Source of the DNA: Neolewinella persica DSM 23188 | GTDB taxonomy: Bacteria; Bacteroidota; Bacteroidia; Chitinophagales; Saprospiraceae | Assembly (NCBI RefSeq): GCF_000373105.1 | Contig: NZ_KB890413.1 | Location: forward strand, 299,340-363,339 | Direction of reading: 5' to 3' | Length of the DNA: 64,000 nucleotides | Shown: piece by piece, positions 35,312-43,212 of the stretch | Layout: each line of letters begins with the position of its first letter | How positions within the stretch are numbered: position 1 is the stretch's first letter | Notes under the pieces: model-generated | What the model saw: only the letters and a program-made list of their open reading frames with translations | Database searches by the model: none | Told to the model about the DNA's origin: nothing | Position numbers and translations under genes: made by a program

Positions 35312-35515
35312 CTAAGCCAGCATATGTCGGGTGATCTCGTCTGCATAATACCCCTGCTTGCCCTCTTTCAACTTAAACCGCACAACATCTCCTTTCCCGA
35401 GATTTCTATCCAGCATGTTTTTTGTTCGGAAATAAAACTCCTCCCGGGTATCCTGTAACCGGAGGTAACCGTAGCCTTTTTCCGAGAGGTAGAAGATGAT
35501 GGTTCCTAGGTGCAT
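35312..35515 (-). CDS. Cold-shock-domain-like small protein
   Basis: 67 residues with an OB-fold/CSD-like pattern (GTIIFYLSEKGYGYLRLQDTREEFYF, then VRFKLKEGKQGYYADEI). It lacks the exact RNP1/RNP2 motifs of CspA but the KGYGYL and EFYF words occupy equivalent places. Probably binds single-stranded nucleic acid. Single gene. Confidence 0.75.
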   Translation of the reverse strand: MHLGTIIFYLSEKGYGYLRLQDTREEFYFRTKNMLDRNLGKGDVVRFKLKEGKQGYYADEITRHMLA

Positions 35516-35636
35516 GGTCAGGTTGTCAAATTATCGGGAGCCTAAGGAAATTGAAGTCCAAGACTTTTTCAAATCTACGGGGAAATCTTCAAAAGGGGTA
35601 TCGAGGGTTTCATGACTAGTCCAATAGTCCAAATTA

Positions 35637-36272
35637 CTATTTTGAGACCACCACCCCAATGCTGGCATAACCCCATCGCTGTCCGCCAAATATCCGATCC
35701 GACGGATTGCGTCCGGCATGAAATAATTCCCCCGTTCCGTTCCGGATATTGATTTCGGGCCGTAAGTGCCATTGCTGCAAACGAATATCAACCCCGACGG
35801 CTACCTCCAGAAAGGGCAATACCGGTGCGGGTTGTGGCCCTGTTTCCTGATCATTATTGTTTAGATCCAGAAGAAACCCAGCCCCTAAGCCCAGCAAGGG
35901 CCGAAAGCGTTGTTCCCCAAAGGTAATCTCCACCCTAATGGGCAGGAGCATAGCTATTGGATATATCTTTTCCCTGAAACTCATGGCTCCATCGTCCCCC
36001 ATAAGGCGGTATACCGTTGTTTGTTGAGACATCAGAGAGGGGCGAATGCCTAGGGTAAAACGATCAATACGATACCCTATAAAGCCGTACAGTTCATAGC
36101 CATTGTCTCCTGCAACTCCCGTATTATCGGTGGGAGGGGCATTAAGCGGTAACCGTTCAATCTCCCATCCTGAACCTAAGGCGAGGCCACCTCCTACCAC
36201 CAGTTCCTGGGCAGAAAGCAGTGGAGAGAAAAAGTACAGCAATTGTAAAAGAAAAATGTTTTGGATGCCCAC
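35637..36272 (-). CDS. Outer-membrane beta-barrel-like protein
   Basis: 211 residues: signal peptide (LLQLLYFFSPLLSAQ), then barrel-like alternating strands with Gly/Asn turns (LVVGGGLALGSGWEIE, YELYGFIGYRIDRFTLGIRPSL, FRPLLGLGAGFLLDLN, FLEVAVGVDIRLQQWHLRPEINIRNG) and a C-terminus typical of barrels (WGYASIGVVVSK). Partner and cargo unknown. Confidence 0.72.
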   Translation of the reverse strand: MGIQNIFLLQLLYFFSPLLSAQELVVGGGLALGSGWEIERLPLNAPPTDNTGVAGDNGYELYGFIGYRIDRFTLGIRPSLMSQQTTVYRLMGDDGAMSFREKIYPIAMLLPIRVEITFGEQRFRPLLGLGAGFLLDLNNNDQETGPQPAPVLPFLEVAVGVDIRLQQWHLRPEINIRNGTGELFHAGRNPSDRIFGGQRWGYASIGVVVSK

Positions 36273-36360
36273 CCTAGCATAAAGTTTCTACCCACTTAGC
36301 TATTACTTCCGTCAATACTTTTAACACTCTTGTCCTCAAGGAAAGGAACAGCCGGGCACA

Positions 36361-36396
36361 AAAAAGCCGCTTCTCCCTTGCGGAAAGAAGCGGCTC
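36361..36396 (-). terminator. Terminator of the exbB-exbD operon
   Basis: Stem AGCCGCTTCT / AGAAGCGGCT with an 11-base loop, followed on the minus strand by six T, 25 bases after the last exbD stop. Confidence 0.85.
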
Positions 36397-36420
36397 TTTA
36401 TGTCCTAAGTTATGGGAGAC

Positions 36421-36897
36421 TTAGTTTAGATCTTTGGCACGTTTACCGGCAGAGTAGTTGATTTTCAACTGTCCACTCTTACGGAGTTTAGTTTTTACGT
36501 CCTGTACGATACCCATCGTAACCTCACCATCAACCCTTAGGGAAGAAGTAATCCGGCTGCGCTTGGCTTCGGGGAGTTTTACTTTGTGCTGCTCGAGGAA
36601 TAGCGGAATATCCTCTACGGTCGAAATTTTATCACCCAGCTGAATGCGGGGAGATGTTCCATACACTTCTGCGTACTGTTGGGTAGGACGACCGACGTAG
36701 ATGTAATTAACCAGTGACTTTTCTTCCAGCTTAGTGAGCTGTGTAGCTTCCGGCGTGTTTACCTGCAACTTCAGATCGGAATCCCGCAGAACGGTTACCA
36801 TCATAAAGAAGAAGAGCAACATGAAGATGATGTCGGGAAGAGAGGCCGTGGAGATAGCTGGCTTTGACTTACCGCGTTTTTTCTGGAACTTAGCCAT
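36421..36897 (-). CDS. exbD: ExbD/TolR family biopolymer transport protein (second copy)
   Basis: 158 residues from ATG 36897 (MAKFQKKRGKSKPAIS). One N-terminal membrane helix with the ion-path aspartate (TASLPDIIFMLLFFFMMVTVL) and a periplasmic domain (VNYIYVGRPTQQY, SSLRVDGEVTMGIVQDVKTKL). With ExbB it uses proton-motive force to energise TonB-dependent transport. The gene lies 126 bases after the first exbD, with a terminator hairpin in between. Confidence 0.9.
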   Translation of the reverse strand: MAKFQKKRGKSKPAISTASLPDIIFMLLFFFMMVTVLRDSDLKLQVNTPEATQLTKLEEKSLVNYIYVGRPTQQYAEVYGTSPRIQLGDKISTVEDIPLFLEQHKVKLPEAKRSRITSSLRVDGEVTMGIVQDVKTKLRKSGQLKINYSAGKRAKDLN

Positions 36898-36980
36898 TGG
36901 TTGATGCTTAAGAGTTGGGGGTGAACGACTTGTTTGGTCGTAAGATGCCACACATTGCGTGGCTGGTGGGCGAGGGAAAT

Positions 36981-37018
36981 AAAAAACCGGGCCAGTTTAC
37001 CGAAGCAAACCGGCCCGG
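36981..37018 (-). terminator. Terminator-like hairpin between the two exbD genes
   Basis: CCGGGCCAGTTT pairs with AAACCGGCCCGG (one mismatch) and is followed on the minus strand by six T. Its place inside the operon suggests partial termination or 3'-end processing. Confidence 0.7.
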
Positions 37019-37023
37019 GTTAC

Positions 37024-37581
37024 TTATTTCTCTTCACCAAAATTGGTAGGCTCTGCTTCGGAGAGTACCATCGGAATTTCCGACTTGATGGCCTTACGCT
37101 GAGCGTAGGGCATCTCTTCGGAATAAGGCTCACCATAACGTTTACGTGAGAGTTCATCCCACAGTTCGTCATAGGCACCTTTGAGTTCGTTGTAGACGGC
37201 GAGGTACGTTTCGTAGTTCGTACCGCGATCATTCTTCAACGAGATGATGGCGTTCTTCGGAGATTCTGCCATATTCTCCATTCGACGAGGATTAGAGATG
37301 AATTCCTTTGCGTTTTCCCGCAGGTTTGCGAGGCGCATAGGCTCTTCCCGAACCAACAGTTGATTTTGCGCATTAACGAGTACGGAGTACACGTTACGCT
37401 CTTTCAACCTGGTGATATCGGGCTCTTCATCGGACCAGGGCGGCAACTTTACGAGGATACCCTTGTCTTCGGCGATCGTGGTAGTGACGAGGAAGAAAAT
37501 GAGGAGCAGGAAGGCAATGTCTGCCATGGATCCTGCATTGATCTCATTACTCATCCGGTCTCTTGAATTGGTCTTAGCCAT
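37024..37581 (-). CDS. exbD: ExbD/TolR family biopolymer transport protein (first copy)
   Basis: 185 residues. The membrane helix carries the conserved Asp in SMADIAFLLLIFFLVTTTI; the periplasmic part (NVYSVLVNAQNQLLVREEPM, AIISLKNDRGTNYETYLAVYNEL) is followed by a charged C-terminal tail of about 35 residues (EPYSEEMPYAQRKAIKSE) longer than the E. coli protein. It is 23 bases from the upstream membrane-protein gene. Confidence 0.92.
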   Translation of the reverse strand: MAKTNSRDRMSNEINAGSMADIAFLLLIFFLVTTTIAEDKGILVKLPPWSDEEPDITRLKERNVYSVLVNAQNQLLVREEPMRLANLRENAKEFISNPRRMENMAESPKNAIISLKNDRGTNYETYLAVYNELKGAYDELWDELSRKRYGEPYSEEMPYAQRKAIKSEIPMVLSEAEPTNFGEEK

Positions 37582-37604
37582 GGTCAGTAGAGGATTTAAC
37601 GGAG

Positions 37605-38117
37605 TTACTTAAAGAGGCCGCGGATGCCAAATACCACCAAGGTGGCTATCGACAGGCCGAGCATTACCAGTGCCGCCAGGATGGCACCACTGATGAATTT
37701 CAGGTTACCGCTGGTAAAGTCCGTCTCCTGAGAGTCCATGAACTTATTAATGGCGTTCTGAATTTCGGGGGTTTCCTGGGAGATGTCACCGTTGGCAGTA
37801 GAATAGCCAAGGAAAACAATTACTCCAAGTACCGCCAGGCCAATGAGGCCTTTTAGAGAACCTTTAGGGTCGCCGGCAAATTGGGCGATACCAAAGATCA
37901 GCGCTACCACAAAGGCAAGACCTGTAAGGAACAAGGAGATGCCGAGGCCAAAGTCAAAGACTCCGGTTTCGTACTTCTCGGGTCCGGCGCTTTCAGACAT
38001 CAGCAGTTCCATTTCGGCGTCGGTGCCGGAGAAAATGCTGATCAAAAAGATTGCTACAACCAGCACTCCAATCCCGAAAGCCAGCGCTTGACCGTATTTA
38101 TTTAAAAATGCGTACAT
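37605..38117 (-). CDS. Small polytopic membrane protein of the exbB-exbD operon
   Basis: 170 residues from ATG 38117 (MYAFLNKYGQ); the longer frame upstream overlaps exbB and is rejected. Four hydrophobic segments (about 11-28, 60-82, 92-112, 145-167). Proteins of this type sit between exbB and exbD in many Bacteroidota operons; function unknown, perhaps an accessory of the ExbBD motor. Confidence 0.82.
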   Translation of the reverse strand: MYAFLNKYGQALAFGIGVLVVAIFLISIFSGTDAEMELLMSESAGPEKYETGVFDFGLGISLFLTGLAFVVALIFGIAQFAGDPKGSLKGLIGLAVLGVIVFLGYSTANGDISQETPEIQNAINKFMDSQETDFTSGNLKFISGAILAALVMLGLSIATLVVFGIRGLFK

Positions 38118-38148
38118 GCTATGATTGGATTTAATAATGAGGGCTGGT

Positions 38149-38862
38149 TTAAGCCTTAAAGCTGTTGTTGGTGGCCATGATGTCAACCAGGGCGATAGAA
38201 GAATCTTCCATCCGGTTAACGATACCGTCGATCTTGTTGATGATGTAGTTGTAAAGGATCTGGAGGATAATGGCCACAACCAGACCGAATACTGTGGTAA
38301 GGAGGGCTACCTTAATACCACCGGCTACTACCGCCGGAGAAAGGTCACCTACCGTTTCAATACGGTTGAAGGCCTGGATCATACCTACAACCGTTCCCAT
38401 AAACCCAAGCATGGGTGCAATGGCAATGAACAGGGAGATCCAAACAAGACCGCGCTCAAGCAGACCCATTTGTACACTACCGTAAGAGACGATCGCTTTT
38501 TCAACAGCGTCAGGGCCTTCATTGGCGTGGCGCAGTCCTTCGTAAAGTACACTGGCGGTGGGGCCAGGTGTTGCTTTAGCTACTTCCTTAGCACCTTCCA
38601 TGTCACCTTCTTCGAGGCGCTCACCGATGCGGGAGAGTAATTTATCCGTGTTAACGGAAGCGAGGTTGAGCGTAATGATACGTTCGATACAGAAGGCAAG
38701 TCCGAGAATCAGACAGACCAGTACGATCGCCATGAAGCGCCAGTCACCATCGATGAATTGCTTCTTGAGGATCTGAAAACCAGAGGAATCCTGAGCCGCA
38801 AGATCCGCGGCGGAAAATGCTACCAGCGTAAGAGCCGCCAGCGTTTTGGAAAGATGTCGCAT
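38149..38862 (-). CDS. exbB: MotA/TolQ/ExbB proton channel family protein
   Basis: 237 residues from ATG 38862. A signal-like helix, then the family's membrane helices: WRFMAIVLVCLILGLAFCIERI, GLVWISLFIAIAPMLGFMGTVVGMIQAF (channel signature) and VALLTTVFGLVVAIILQILYNY. It forms the motor with ExbD. First gene of the operon exbB - membrane protein - exbD - exbD. The frame is open upstream but without family similarity. Confidence 0.94.
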   Translation of the reverse strand: MRHLSKTLAALTLVAFSAADLAAQDSSGFQILKKQFIDGDWRFMAIVLVCLILGLAFCIERIITLNLASVNTDKLLSRIGERLEEGDMEGAKEVAKATPGPTASVLYEGLRHANEGPDAVEKAIVSYGSVQMGLLERGLVWISLFIAIAPMLGFMGTVVGMIQAFNRIETVGDLSPAVVAGGIKVALLTTVFGLVVAIILQILYNYIINKIDGIVNRMEDSSIALVDIMATNNSFKA

Positions 38863-39029
38863 AGCCAAGTTTGGGTTTAACGAATAGTTTGTGCGTGAAG
38901 AGAATAAGCCGAAATTGGCCCGTAGGCACATCGGTAAGTTGAATCTTGAACCGCCGTTGCGGTCAATTTGTGCGATAAGCACCGTGTAAAGTAAGGAAAG
39001 CTTGGGGTTTTCCAACCTTGTCCTTGAAA

Positions 39030-39340
39030 AATGTAGAGAGAAGGGTCACTCGACAAGATCGTAATCGCTGTATCTGAGTTTAAAATACGGCATAACGGTC
39101 ATGAAAGATATTCCCTAGTTCCAAATTTTCAATGCGGAGAGAGGGATGACTCCCCTTGGTCGTGATCGCTGCGCTCTGAGTTCAAACTTCAGCAAGACGG
39201 TCTGGGGGGTATCCCTAGTTCCAAATTGTCAATGCGGAGAGAGAGGGATGACTCCCCTTGGTCGTGATCGCTGCGCTCTGAGTTCGAACACTGCGAGACG
39301 ATCAGGGGAATTTCCTTCACCTTCCTTATCAATGCGGAGA
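39030..39340. repeat. 100-bp-period array carrying the 3' end of tRNA-Ser
   Basis: AATGCGGAGAGAGAGGGAT, the inverse of the tRNA-Ser 3' end, recurs at 39131 and 39231 as well as in the gene itself (39331), with a decayed copy (AATGTAGAGA) at 39030. Steps are 101, 100 and 100 bases. The two middle units also share GACTCCCCTTGGTCGTGATCG and CTGCGCTCTGAGTTC. The 470-base gap 38863-39334 holds this array and no gene. Confidence 0.8.
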
Positions 39341-39421
39341 GAGAGGGATTCGAACCCTCGAGACAGTTACCCGCCTATACGCTTTCCAAGCGCACCTCTT
39401 CAGCCACTCGAGCACCCCTCC
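39335..39421 (-). tRNA. tRNA-Ser(GGA)
   Basis: 87 nt. Acceptor stem GGAGGGG pairs with UCUCUCC (two G-U pairs), discriminator G73, D-arm, anticodon loop CUUGGAAAG with anticodon GGA, a long variable arm, and T-arm GAGGG-UUCGAAU-CCCUC. CCA is not encoded. The long variable arm and G73 confirm a serine tRNA. It decodes UCC/UCU. Confidence 0.97.
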
Positions 39422-39544
39422 GTTTAAGAATATTCCGGTCGGCTAAGATAACCATTCGTTAATGGCTTTGACCGGAATAGACGCAAAAATTGCAAAAACG
39501 ATCAACAAAACAAAATTTATATTGGTAATCGTCCACAATAAAGG

Positions 39545-40363
39545 TCAGTTTATTACAACGCCAGTGGATGCCCAGGAGCATTCTGGCTTTACAAAGTGGT
39601 CAAGTTCAAAGAGTTGCCAAGCATTCTGATTAGTTTGTCGGGCAACTACCTCCGTTGAAGTTTCCCAGAGCTCCGCAACCTTTTCTGCCACAAAAGGGAG
39701 ATAAGCGGTCTCATTACGTTTTCCGCGCTTCGGAACCGGTGCGAGGTAAGGCGCATCAGTTTCAAGCAAAATTCGCTCGCGGGGCAATTCACGCAGAACG
39801 GGTTCGAGGCCACCATTTTTGAAAGTGACCACTCCCCCGATGCCCAGATAGAAGCCTCGCTCAACTGCGTGGGTCGCCTGCTTCACGTCGCCGGTAAAAC
39901 AATGGAAGACCCCCCTTAATTTGGGATCATCGATATCATCGATAATCTCCAATAATTCATCAATGGCCTTCCGTGCGTGAATACAAATTGGCAGGTCATA
40001 AGCAATTGCCCAGGCGCATTGCCTGCGAAAAGCTTCTTCTTGTTGCGCCTGGTAACTAGTGTCCCAATGAAGGTCCATCCCGATTTCACCGATCGCTACC
40101 CAGCGCCGTTGCGTCAGGTAAGCTTCCACTACGGCGAGCTCTTCCTCAAAATCCTCCTTTACACTCACCGGATGAAGACCGATCATTGCCAGGGTACTGT
40201 GGGGGTAATCCTGCTCCAGTTGCAACATCGCCTCGTGGCTACTGCGGTCTACCGCTGGTAATATGGATAAAGCGACGCCGGCAGCGTTCACTCTTTCCAT
40301 CATTTCTGCCCGGTCAGCGGCGAACTTCGTACTGTAAAGGTGGGTATGTGTATCGATATACAT
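39545..40363 (-). CDS. tatD: TatD family metal-dependent hydrolase
   Basis: 272 residues from ATG 40363 (MYIDTHTHLYS), with HTH metal ligands at 6-8, GEIGMDLHWD, ICIHARKA, GVFHCFTGD and the C-terminal LLETDAPYLAP. TatD-type enzymes are cytoplasmic Mg-dependent DNases or deacylases. The in-frame extension upstream to 40606 is translated repeat DNA and is rejected. Confidence 0.94.
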   Translation of the reverse strand: MYIDTHTHLYSTKFAADRAEMMERVNAAGVALSILPAVDRSSHEAMLQLEQDYPHSTLAMIGLHPVSVKEDFEEELAVVEAYLTQRRWVAIGEIGMDLHWDTSYQAQQEEAFRRQCAWAIAYDLPICIHARKAIDELLEIIDDIDDPKLRGVFHCFTGDVKQATHAVERGFYLGIGGVVTFKNGGLEPVLRELPRERILLETDAPYLAPVPKRGKRNETAYLPFVAEKVAELWETSTEVVARQTNQNAWQLFELDHFVKPECSWASTGVVIN

Positions 40364-40424
40364 ATAAGGTAGACTATTGATGCGGACGGTATCCGTTTTG
40401 GTGGGCGAAGATAGGGGAAGAGGT

Positions 40425-40615
40425 TGCAAGTTACAGGTTGCAAGTAAAGGTTGCAGGTCATCAGGCGCGGCCGCAGGATGCAAGGAAAGTTTGCTAATCA
40501 GCAAAGGAAGAAGTCCGTAATACCTGCGACCTTTATCTTGCAACACTTGCAACACTTGCAACCTGCAACCCCTGCAACTTGCAACCTGCAACCCTGCAAC
40601 TTGCAACCTGATAAC
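40425..40615. repeat. Intergenic hairpin repeat with GTTGCAAG-word arms
   Basis: The left arm (40425-40460: GGTTGCAAGTTACAGGTTGC) and right arm (40543-40612: CTTGCAACACTTGCAACCTG and further copies) are complementary tandem words. The centre contains a 17-bp repeat copy. Words match the repeat at 21241-21345. Confidence 0.75.
40464..40481 (-). repeat. 17-bp NotI-core repeat, copy 9 (one inserted base)
   Basis: GGCGCGGCCGCAGGATGC: the consensus with one extra A, followed by AA. It lies in the loop of the hairpin repeat. Confidence 0.75.
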
Positions 40616-40634
40616 TCGACCTTATCTTCGGGCC

Positions 40635-41303
40635 ATGGCAAAAAAGCAAAAATTCTACGTTATCTGGCTAGGCCACGAGCCTGGGGTTTATACCGATTGG
40701 AATAAGGCCAAGCGACAAATCGACGGTTATAAAGGCGCTAAGTATAAATCCTTTCCCACCAGAGCTCAGGCGGAAGCGGCTTACGCCAATAGCTTCCACA
40801 ACTACATCAAGGCGGCGAGCGATGCCGTTAACCGTCCTGCGCACCTGCGCCCGCGCCCAAAAACACCCCGGCGTGGAAACGCACCTTCCACCCCTACTAT
40901 CCTTAGTCAGAGCATCAGCGTGGATGCTGCCTGCTCCGGCAACCCCGGTAAGATGGAGTATCAGGGAGTGACCACCTCCGGCAAGAAACAGCTTTTTCAC
41001 CGCGCCTTTAAGCTGGGGACCAACAACATCGGTGAATTTCTGGCCCTGGTCCATGCGCTCGCCTTCCTGGCAGCCCAGGACATGCCCGATCTTCCTATTT
41101 ACAGCGATTCTCAGATTGCCATCGGCTGGGTAAAAAAGGCCAAATGCAAAACCACCCTTGCCCGTGGCCCCAAAACGGAGGGCCTGTACGAATACATCGA
41201 TCGGGCCGAGGCGTGGCTCAAGGCCAACAAGGTGACCAACCCCATCTATAAATGGGACACAAAGGCCTGGGGGGAGATTCCCGCGGATTTCGGTCGTAAA
41301 TAA
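40635..41303 (+). CDS. Ribonuclease HI with N-terminal hybrid-binding (viroplasmin-like) domain
   Basis: 222 residues. The N-terminal domain (about 1-58: FYVIWLGHEPGVYTDW, QIDGYKGAKYKSFPTRAQAEAAY) binds RNA-DNA hybrids. The catalytic domain (92-222) has Asp97 (SVDAACSGNPG), Glu134 (NNIGEFLAL), Asp158 (YSDSQIAIGW) and a C-terminal Asp (EIPADF). It removes RNA from hybrids. The linker (residues 67-90) holds a 17-bp repeat copy read A-H-L-R-P-R-P. TATCTTCG at 40622-40629 may be its -7 box. Confidence 0.94.
   Translation: MAKKQKFYVIWLGHEPGVYTDWNKAKRQIDGYKGAKYKSFPTRAQAEAAYANSFHNYIKAASDAVNRPAHLRPRPKTPRRGNAPSTPTILSQSISVDAACSGNPGKMEYQGVTTSGKKQLFHRAFKLGTNNIGEFLALVHALAFLAAQDMPDLPIYSDSQIAIGWVKKAKCKTTLARGPKTEGLYEYIDRAEAWLKANKVTNPIYKWDTKAWGEIPADFGRK
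40841..40857 (+). repeat. 17-bp NotI-core repeat, copy inside the RNase HI linker (one mismatch)
   Basis: GCACCTGCGCCCGCGCC, read H-L-R-P-R-P between the hybrid-binding and catalytic domains. Confidence 0.7.
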
Positions 41304-41328
41304 ACTCCCCAGAGCTTCCTACTAAAAG

Positions 41329-41357
41329 TGCCCGTCAGCTAATCTGACGGGCATTTA
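41329..41357 (+). terminator. Rho-independent terminator after RNase HI
   Basis: Stem GCCCGTCAG / CTGACGGGC with a 5-base loop, followed by ATTTACT. Confidence 0.7.
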
Positions 41358-41595
41358 CTAATACAAACACTCATTTTAGCTATCTATTTGGTAGCTTTCC
41401 TGTATAACTTGAATTCTTTTCTTTGGTTCATCCAAGTCTATTTTCCTTCAAACTCCCGCCAGTGTTGTAGTTCAGGAGTTGAGCAATAGCGGCCGGACTA
41501 CCAAAACTGCGTTAAAGCCACCTATTTACTTTCCACAACAAGGTTTCAGACAGCGAAGGGCCGTACTTTTACGTTTCCTTACAAACCAACTGAAA

Positions 41596-42048
41596 ATGAA
41601 ACTTTACTTTACCCTGTTCTTAGCTATTGTTTTTTTGGCCGCTGGCTGCACCAAAGAATCCTGCGCCGAAGAGAAAGGCCTGATCAGCATGGATCAATAC
41701 CTCACTGATAACAACCTTTCCCCCGTAGAAGGGGAGGCCGGAATGCGGTACATCATCAATGAGCCCGGGGGAGCCGCCAGACCCTTGCCTACCGCCGAGG
41801 TAGTTGTCCGCTATCAGGGCCGCCAGACCAACGACGAAATTTTTGATCAAACCGTAGACGAGGCACGCAAATTTCGCCTCGATCGCCTTATCGGTGGTTG
41901 GCAACTAGGCATTCCATTAATTGGCGAAGGTGGCAAAATCACGCTTTTCCTCCCTTCTGCACTAGCTTACGGCCCAAGTGGCACGGGCGAGATATGCCCA
42001 AACTCAGAGTTGATCTTCGAAATAGAACTCGTCTCCTTCATCAATTAA
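41596..42048 (+). CDS. FKBP-type peptidyl-prolyl isomerase lipoprotein
   Basis: 150 residues from ATG 41596: lipoprotein signal with Cys18 (VFLAAGC), then an FKBP domain (VVVRYQGRQTNDEIFDQTVDEARKF, then LIGGWQLGIPLIGEGGKITLFLPSALAYG). Several active-site aromatic positions are conserved. It would assist folding in the periplasm. A TTG-initiated extension upstream is rejected because it precedes the signal. Confidence 0.92.
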   Translation: MKLYFTLFLAIVFLAAGCTKESCAEEKGLISMDQYLTDNNLSPVEGEAGMRYIINEPGGAARPLPTAEVVVRYQGRQTNDEIFDQTVDEARKFRLDRLIGGWQLGIPLIGEGGKITLFLPSALAYGPSGTGEICPNSELIFEIELVSFIN

Positions 42049-42106
42049 GCGCTTGTTTGGAATTTTGGTTCCAAGCTGAGAGCTTGTTAGAAAAACAAGC
42101 GGTAAC

Positions 42107-42634
42107 GTGCGACAACTCAAGCATCACGAGGTAAAAACTACTGGCAAACAATATCCAATCTGGCTGCTTTGTCCTGACTGGCGGGACCCACGCAACGTCG
42201 GTTCGGCCTTCCGGCTGGCCGAAGCGGCTGGCCTCGCCGGGCTGGTGCTGACCGGGTCGACCCCTCGCCCGCCACATGCCAAAATTGAAAAGACAGCGCG
42301 CTCTACCGTCCGGAGTGTGCCGCACATGTTTACCAACGACGTGACTACCTACCTTCGAAGTAAGGTAGCTGAGGGCGCCTACGTCCTGGCGCTGGAAATA
42401 ACGGACGAAAGCACTTCGCTGTTGGAATTTCAATTGCCTGCAGCCGTCAGTTCGGGCCAACGGGAATTAATTCTTATTGCGGGAGCAGAAGACCATGGTG
42501 TTTCCCAAGAGATCCTGGCACTGTGTGCCGCCAGCGCTCACCTACCCATGCACGGGGTCAATACATCCATGAACGTTGCGGTAGCGCTTGGAGCGGGGGT
42601 TTATTTGCTGCTGTCGCAGTATCAGGAAGCCTAA
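42107..42634 (+). CDS. SpoU/TrmH family RNA 2'-O-methyltransferase
   Basis: 175 residues, probably from GTG 42107. SPOUT motifs are visible: N-terminal DWRDPRNVGSAFRLAEAAG (motif 1, Asn and Arg), ELILIAGAEDHGVS (motif 2) and LPMHGVNTSMNVAVALGAGVYLL (motif 3). The family methylates ribose in tRNA or rRNA using SAM. Lacks the extra N-terminal domain of RlmB. Starts 58 bases after the FKBP gene, so may be co-transcribed. Confidence 0.9.
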   Translation: MRQLKHHEVKTTGKQYPIWLLCPDWRDPRNVGSAFRLAEAAGLAGLVLTGSTPRPPHAKIEKTARSTVRSVPHMFTNDVTTYLRSKVAEGAYVLALEITDESTSLLEFQLPAAVSSGQRELILIAGAEDHGVSQEILALCAASAHLPMHGVNTSMNVAVALGAGVYLLLSQYQEA

Positions 42635-43212
42635 AGATTGAATGAGTGAATTAATAGAATGGGAGAATGGCTGCTGCTGTTCCTACTTGCTGCACTACGC
42701 TTGCTCGCCAGAGTTTGAGTGTGCCGGGTCAGTTACTCCAGAAAAGGTAACCGAGAGCAGATTCTACTATATAGGGCAATTCATCAAACCTCTTCTCGAC
42801 AATAATTGAAGTTAAATTAGCAAACCAATCATAGGGAGTGCCATTTACTCCTACATACACGATATATGGCACAAGTACGTCGTACTTGTGTTGTTTCCTG
42901 AAGGACCATTCTTGCTTTCTCTGAGTGTAAATAGTGTTGCCTATATACTGAGTCAAAAGGAAGCATTATTCATTTCTACGAAGTTTGAGCAAAGAAAAAG
43001 GCAAGCATAAAGCAGCGTATTCATGATGTATTATTGAAGGTAAAAACCCTATACCCTGCCCCACCCTGCTTGGTATGTCAGGGTACAGCATCTGTTTTGG
43101 TCCTTGTCAGCATCTCAGTTTCCAGTCATCTTTTCAAGGGAGAGTTTGATGAACATCTTCCATCTACGAGCAGACCGGCATAGGATAGGTGTATGGCATC
43201 ACCTTACTTCCG
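42635..43212. other. AT-richer gap with one possible small ORF
   Basis: About 580 bases between the SpoU gene and the TPR gene. Apart from the 75-codon frame at 42729-42956 no feature is evident; composition is lower in G+C than the flanks. Confidence 0.5.
42729..42956 (-). CDS. Possible small protein or gene fragment, unknown
   Basis: 75 codons reading as plausible protein (KYDVLVPYIVYVGVNG, FANLTSIIVEKRFDELPYIVESALGYLFW) with no known family. It contains a perfect palindrome ACAAGTACG-T-CGTACTTGT at 42871-42889. The AT-rich setting suggests a foreign remnant. It may not be expressed. Confidence 0.35.
   Translation of the reverse strand: MTQYIGNTIYTQRKQEWSFRKQHKYDVLVPYIVYVGVNGTPYDWFANLTSIIVEKRFDELPYIVESALGYLFWSN

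Noticed and set aside
38118..38279. Long start for the membrane protein between exbB and exbD
   Set aside because: It overlaps the exbB coding region in another frame; the ATG at 38117 fits spacing and topology.
39030..39421. Possible CRISPR array because of regular spacing
   Set aside because: Spacing is regular at 100 bases, but the intervening sequences are themselves repeated and the repeated word is the tRNA-Ser 3' end; there are only four units and no cas gene.
40364..40606. N-terminal extension of tatD
   Set aside because: It is translated hairpin-repeat DNA; TatD begins at MYIDTHTH.
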